Under the pieces are notes generated by a model, which was given only the letters and a program-made list of their open reading frames with translations, did no database searches and was not told the origin of the DNA. Positions 15,229 to 17,768 of a stretch of 17,768 nucleotides of DNA are shown piece by piece. Source of the stretch: Muribaculaceae bacterium. Its GTDB lineage: Bacteria > Bacteroidota > Bacteroidia > Bacteroidales > Muribaculaceae. Position numbers and translations under genes: made by a program. The stretch is from the NCBI GenBank assembly GCA_017619255.1, contig JAFZSS010000082.1:1-17768 (forward strand), read 5' to 3'. Every line of letters begins with the position of its first letter. Position 1 is the stretch's first letter.

Positions 15229-15975
15229 ATGATACTGACTAAAATGTTGGATAAGTTTGGGGACTACTGCATGTTCATGTGGCGTGTCATCGCCATTCCT
15301 GACAAGTGGAAGGTTTTCTTCAAACGCTATGCTGATGAGATTGGGAAATTGGGCATCGACTCGATTCCTCTGATTATTATCGTGTCGCTATTCATTGGCT
15401 CGCTGTGCACCATTCTCATCAAGTTGAATATCTCCAACCCGTTGTTGCCCCGTTACACAGTGGGATTGACCACGCGTGAGATTATTCTGCTGGAGTTCTC
15501 ATCGACGATTCTCTGCTTGATTCTCTCGGGAAAAATCGGTTCCAACATCGCCAGTGAAATTGGCACCATGCGAGCCACCGAGCAGATTGACGCATTGGAC
15601 ATTATGGGTATCAACAGCGCCAACTTCCTTGCTGCCCCCAAGATACTGGCACTCATCACCATCTTGCCGTTTTTGGTGGTCATTTGTATGGCGACCAGCC
15701 TGTTTGGCGGATGGCTCATTTGCATCATAACGGGCATTGTTGAGCCCGACACTTACATCTTTGGTGTCCAGTCGTTGTTTATCGAGTGGTATGTATGGTT
15801 TGCGTTGATCAAGTCGTTGGTATTCGCTTTCCTGATGTCTACCATCGCCTGTTACTATGGCTATACGATGCAGGGCGGCTCGGTTGAGGTGGGCAAGGCC
15901 AGCACCGACACCGTCGTGATGTGCAACATCATGATTCTGGTGGCAGATGTCATATTAACCCTGTTATTGCTGTAA
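15229..15975 (+). CDS. mlaE: MlaE-type ABC transporter permease
   Basis: This 248-residue integral membrane protein is an MlaE-family permease, which moves phospholipids between the inner membrane and a periplasmic MCE protein to keep the outer membrane asymmetric. It shows about five hydrophobic segments (near 40-65, 82-105, 135-170, 180-210, 225-248) and the family core EIGTMRATEQIDALDIMGIN (about 111-130), which contains the conserved contact with the ATPase. The ATPase gene begins two bases after its stop, so the pair forms one transporter. In Bacteroidales the MCE (MlaD) gene is often elsewhere, and none is present here. Confidence 0.95.
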   Translation: MILTKMLDKFGDYCMFMWRVIAIPDKWKVFFKRYADEIGKLGIDSIPLIIIVSLFIGSLCTILIKLNISNPLLPRYTVGLTTREIILLEFSSTILCLILSGKIGSNIASEIGTMRATEQIDALDIMGINSANFLAAPKILALITILPFLVVICMATSLFGGWLICIITGIVEPDTYIFGVQSLFIEWYVWFALIKSLVFAFLMSTIACYYGYTMQGGSVEVGKASTDTVVMCNIMILVADVILTLLLL

Positions 15976-15977
15976 CT

Positions 15978-16772
15978 ATGATTGAAGTAAAGCATTTATC
16001 TAAGACCTTCCAGGAAGAGGGCGGGACCCGTCAGGTGTTATTTGACATCAACGCCAAGTTGTATGACGGCAAGACTAACCTCATCATTGGTCAGTCCGGC
16101 TCGGGTAAGACGGTGCTGATAAAAAACATCGTGGGCCTGTTTGATCCGGATGAGGGCGAAATTCTGTATGACGGGCGTGACATCACCAAGATGGACCGCA
16201 AACAGCGCAAGGATTTGCGCAAGGAGATCGGTATGCTTTTCCAGGGGTCAGCGCTCTTTGACAGCGAGACCGTGATGGGCAATGTCATATTCCCGTTGGT
16301 GATGTTTAGTGGCATGAGCAGCAGCGAGATGCGTGACCGTGCGCAGTTCTGTATAGACCGCGTGAACCTCACGGGAAGCGAGAACAAGTATCCCAGTGAG
16401 CTCTCGGGTGGTATGCAGAAACGCTGTGCCATCGCCCGTGCCATCGCCTTGAACCCCAGGTATCTCTTTTGTGACGAGCCCAACTCGGGCCTTGACCCCA
16501 AGACATCGATTGTGATTGACGAACTCTTGAGCGATATTAACCATGAGTTCGGTATCACCACATTCATCAATACCCATGACATGAACTCGGTGATGGGTAT
16601 AGGTGAGAACATCGTGTTTATCAACAAGGGCCATGTGGGATGGATTGGCAACAAAGACCAGATTTACGATGTGGACAACGATGATCTGAACAATTTTGTC
16701 TATGCGACCGACCTCTTCCGCGATGTGCGCAAATACCGTCGCGAACATGGTTACAAACCCTCCAAGAGTTAG
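15978..16772 (+). CDS. mlaF: MlaF-type ABC transporter ATP-binding protein
   Basis: The start is placed at ATG 15978, two bases after the mlaE stop, because the protein then begins IEVKHLSKTF as ABC ATPases do; an upstream in-frame ATG at 15921 lies inside mlaE and adds 19 unrelated residues. The 264-residue protein has Walker A GQSGSGKT at 38-45, a Q-loop near Gln89, signature LSGGMQKR from 142, and Walker B YLFCDEP with Asp166-Glu167, followed by SGLDP and the switch His of NTHD. All ATPase motifs are intact, so it should power the adjacent MlaE permease. It ends in TAG, and the stop overlaps a heptamer repeat tract. Confidence 0.96.
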   Translation: MIEVKHLSKTFQEEGGTRQVLFDINAKLYDGKTNLIIGQSGSGKTVLIKNIVGLFDPDEGEILYDGRDITKMDRKQRKDLRKEIGMLFQGSALFDSETVMGNVIFPLVMFSGMSSSEMRDRAQFCIDRVNLTGSENKYPSELSGGMQKRCAIARAIALNPRYLFCDEPNSGLDPKTSIVIDELLSDINHEFGITTFINTHDMNSVMGIGENIVFINKGHVGWIGNKDQIYDVDNDDLNNFVYATDLFRDVRKYRREHGYKPSKS

Positions 16773-16840
16773 AAATTAGAAATTAGGAAATGGCATCCGC
16801 CGACAACTAAGGACTAGGGACTAGAAACTAAAAAACTGAA
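16769..16840. repeat. Degenerate 7-bp tandem repeats between mlaF and the HD gene
   Basis: The spacer is made of two blocks of heptamers around a unique core. The first has TTAGAAA, TTAGAAA and TTAGGAAA (16769-16790), starting inside the mlaF stop. The second has ACTAAGG, ACTAGGG, ACTAGAA, ACTAAAAA and ACTGAA (16806-16840). The core TGGCATCCGCCGACA (16791-16805) separates them. A common unit of about AYTRRRA fits both. No promoter box matching TAnnTTTG is seen in this spacer. Confidence 0.7.
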
Positions 16841-16844
16841 TTCA

Positions 16845-17477
16845 ATGAAAGAAAGCGATAAGAATTGTAAAGAGGAAATCCTCGCGTTGCTGCGTTCCAC
16901 CGAGCGTGAGGGCATGGAGGATGTGATAGGCGATTTGGAGGACTGGGGCTTCTTTACCGCCCCGGCATCGGCGGGGCATCACCTCAATGTCGAGGGTGGA
17001 CTGGCGCGTCACTCGCTCAACACCTGCAAGGCGGCGCTCGCCGTGTGGGAAGCCATGAAGACCTTGGAACCTGGACTGGAACATGAGGTGAAGCGTGACA
17101 GCATCATTATCGCCAGCCTGCTGCACGATGTATGCAAGTGTGACATCTACAAGCGTTCCATAAAGAAACGCAAGAACGCGCTGGGTATTTGGGAAGACGC
17201 CGAGGGCTATAAAATCACCTACAAGAATTTCCCGATGGGACATGGCGAGAAGTCGCTCGCTTTGCTGCTGTGCAGCGGTCTGCCGCTCAACGATGACGAG
17301 ATGCTGGCCATCCGTTGGCATATGGGAGCATGGGGCGTGAACCAGAACAGCTATGAGGATGTGCGTTGCTATGACGCCGCCCGTAAACTATATCCGCTCG
17401 TCACCATCATCCAGACCGCCGATGGCCTCGCTGCTAGCATCATGGAGCGCACGGGAGAGGAAATCGACGAGCTATAA
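16845..17477 (+). CDS. HD-domain phosphohydrolase-like protein
   Basis: This 210-residue protein has the metal-binding pattern of the HD superfamily: His56 in LARHSLN, then His94-Asp95 in LLHDVCK, with further His in NFPMGHGEKS (about 130) and RWHMGAWG (about 162). It is a one-domain protein with no sensor region, and no membrane segment is seen. HD proteins hydrolyse phosphate esters of nucleotides such as dNTPs, cyclic dinucleotides or nucleotidyl alarmones; the substrate is unknown. It lies 24 bases upstream of queF, so the two are probably co-transcribed, but a link to queuosine synthesis is only a guess. Confidence 0.92.
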   Translation: MKESDKNCKEEILALLRSTEREGMEDVIGDLEDWGFFTAPASAGHHLNVEGGLARHSLNTCKAALAVWEAMKTLEPGLEHEVKRDSIIIASLLHDVCKCDIYKRSIKKRKNALGIWEDAEGYKITYKNFPMGHGEKSLALLLCSGLPLNDDEMLAIRWHMGAWGVNQNSYEDVRCYDAARKLYPLVTIIQTADGLAASIMERTGEEIDEL

Positions 17478-17496
17478 CTGAAACTAAAAACCTAAG
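17477..17496. repeat. Short 7-bp repeat tract between the HD gene and queF
   Basis: ACTGAA, ACTAAAA and ACCTAAG follow each other directly after the HD gene stop. They match the heptamer pattern of the spacers at 1991-2041 and 16769-16840, though here only about 20 bases long. Confidence 0.5.
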
Positions 17497-17501
17497 ATGC
17501 T

Positions 17502-17768
17502 ATGTCAAGAACAGATAAAGAACTGGAGGGCGTGACGCTGCTGGGCAACCAAGGCACGCTGTATGAGTTTGACTACCGTCCTGATGTGCTGGAGACCTTT
17601 GAGAACAAGCACCCCGAGAACGAGTATGTGGTGACGCTCGATTGCCCCGAGTTCACCTCATTGTGTCCCAAGACGGGACAGCCCGACTTTGGCCGAATCA
17701 TCATCAACTACATTCCCCGTGAGCGCATGGTCGAGAGCAAGAGCCTCAAGTTGTACCTGTTCAGTTTC
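17502..17768 (+). CDS. queF: NADPH-dependent 7-cyano-7-deazaguanine reductase (3' end cut off by the window)
   Basis: The start is ATG 17502; an ATG five bases earlier is out of frame. The 89 residues present match the short, unimodular QueF type (usually about 150 residues). The enzyme reduces the nitrile preQ0 to preQ1 in queuosine synthesis for tRNA. Catalytic Cys55 lies in [13 protein letters not shown], and Asp62, which activates substrate, is also present at the expected seven-residue distance. The NADPH-binding motif is partly visible as [12 protein letters not shown] at the window edge. No preQ1 riboswitch fits in the 24 bases before it. Confidence 0.95.
   Translation, partial: MSRTDKELEGVTLLGNQGTLYEFDYRPDVLETFENKHPENEYVVTLDCPEFTSLCPKTGQPDFGRIIINYIPRERMVESKSLKLYLFSF

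Noticed and set aside
15921..15977. Longer start for mlaF at 15921
   Set aside because: It lies inside mlaE and adds 19 residues not found in ABC ATPases; ATG 15978, two bases after the mlaE stop, fits the family start.
16769..16840. Repeat tract as a CRISPR array
   Set aside because: Units are 7 bases and adjoin without spacers; no cas genes are present.
17478..17501. preQ1 riboswitch before queF
   Set aside because: Only 24 bases separate the HD gene from queF and they are A-rich repeat units with no hairpin or pseudoknot potential.

Overview
The window looks like chromosomal DNA of a Bacteroidales bacterium (Bacteroidota). The reasons are house-keeping proteins that read as Bacteroidales versions, several lipoproteins with short Lys-Lys signal peptides, promoters of the Bacteroidota type (TTTG, then 19-20 bases, then TAnnTTTG), and genes that mostly lack strong Shine-Dalgarno sequences. 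A gut-type Prevotellaceae or Muribaculaceae member is my guess; the genus cannot be fixed from this sequence. Nineteen of the twenty genes lie on the plus strand. There are no tRNA, rRNA, CRISPR or insertion-sequence signals, and no gene-free stretch exceeds 300 bases (the longest is about 254).

Layout. Bases 1-4106: the 3' part of mutS2, then a Dcp-like M3 peptidase. Bases 4132-5425: a lipoprotein built from two copies of one domain, and a GNAT acetyltransferase. A bidirectional terminator (5446-5480) separates these from the only minus-strand gene (5509-6063), a codon-biased, Ala/Lys/Glu-rich lipoprotein with a near-consensus promoter. Bases 6318-9384: a YugP-type membrane zinc peptidase, hisS, a Crp/Fnr-type regulator and a small TSCPD protein. 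Bases 9420-13794: a tightly packed set of lipoprotein, BamE-like lipoprotein, PhnP-type metallo-hydrolase, UmuD-type self-cleaving peptidase without umuC, and an LtaS/sulfatase-type membrane enzyme whose frame is cut by an in-frame TAG 54 codons before the next stop. Bases 13806-15139: a promoter, then a translationally coupled pair made of a hemerythrin-like di-iron protein with a degenerate ScdA/Ric-type N-terminus and a LuxR-type regulator whose receiver lacks the phospho-acceptor Asp. Bases 15198-16772: a promoter and an MlaE/MlaF lipid ABC transporter pair. Bases 16845-17768: an HD-domain protein and the 5' part of queF.

The points most worth a second look are the hemerythrin/pseudo-receiver pair, the amber-interrupted LtaS-like gene, the umuD without umuC, and degenerate 7-bp tandem repeats (about AYTRRRA) in three separate intergenic spacers, one of which surrounds a GC-rich palindrome. 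I see no clear defence system or mobile element; most of the window is ordinary core genome.
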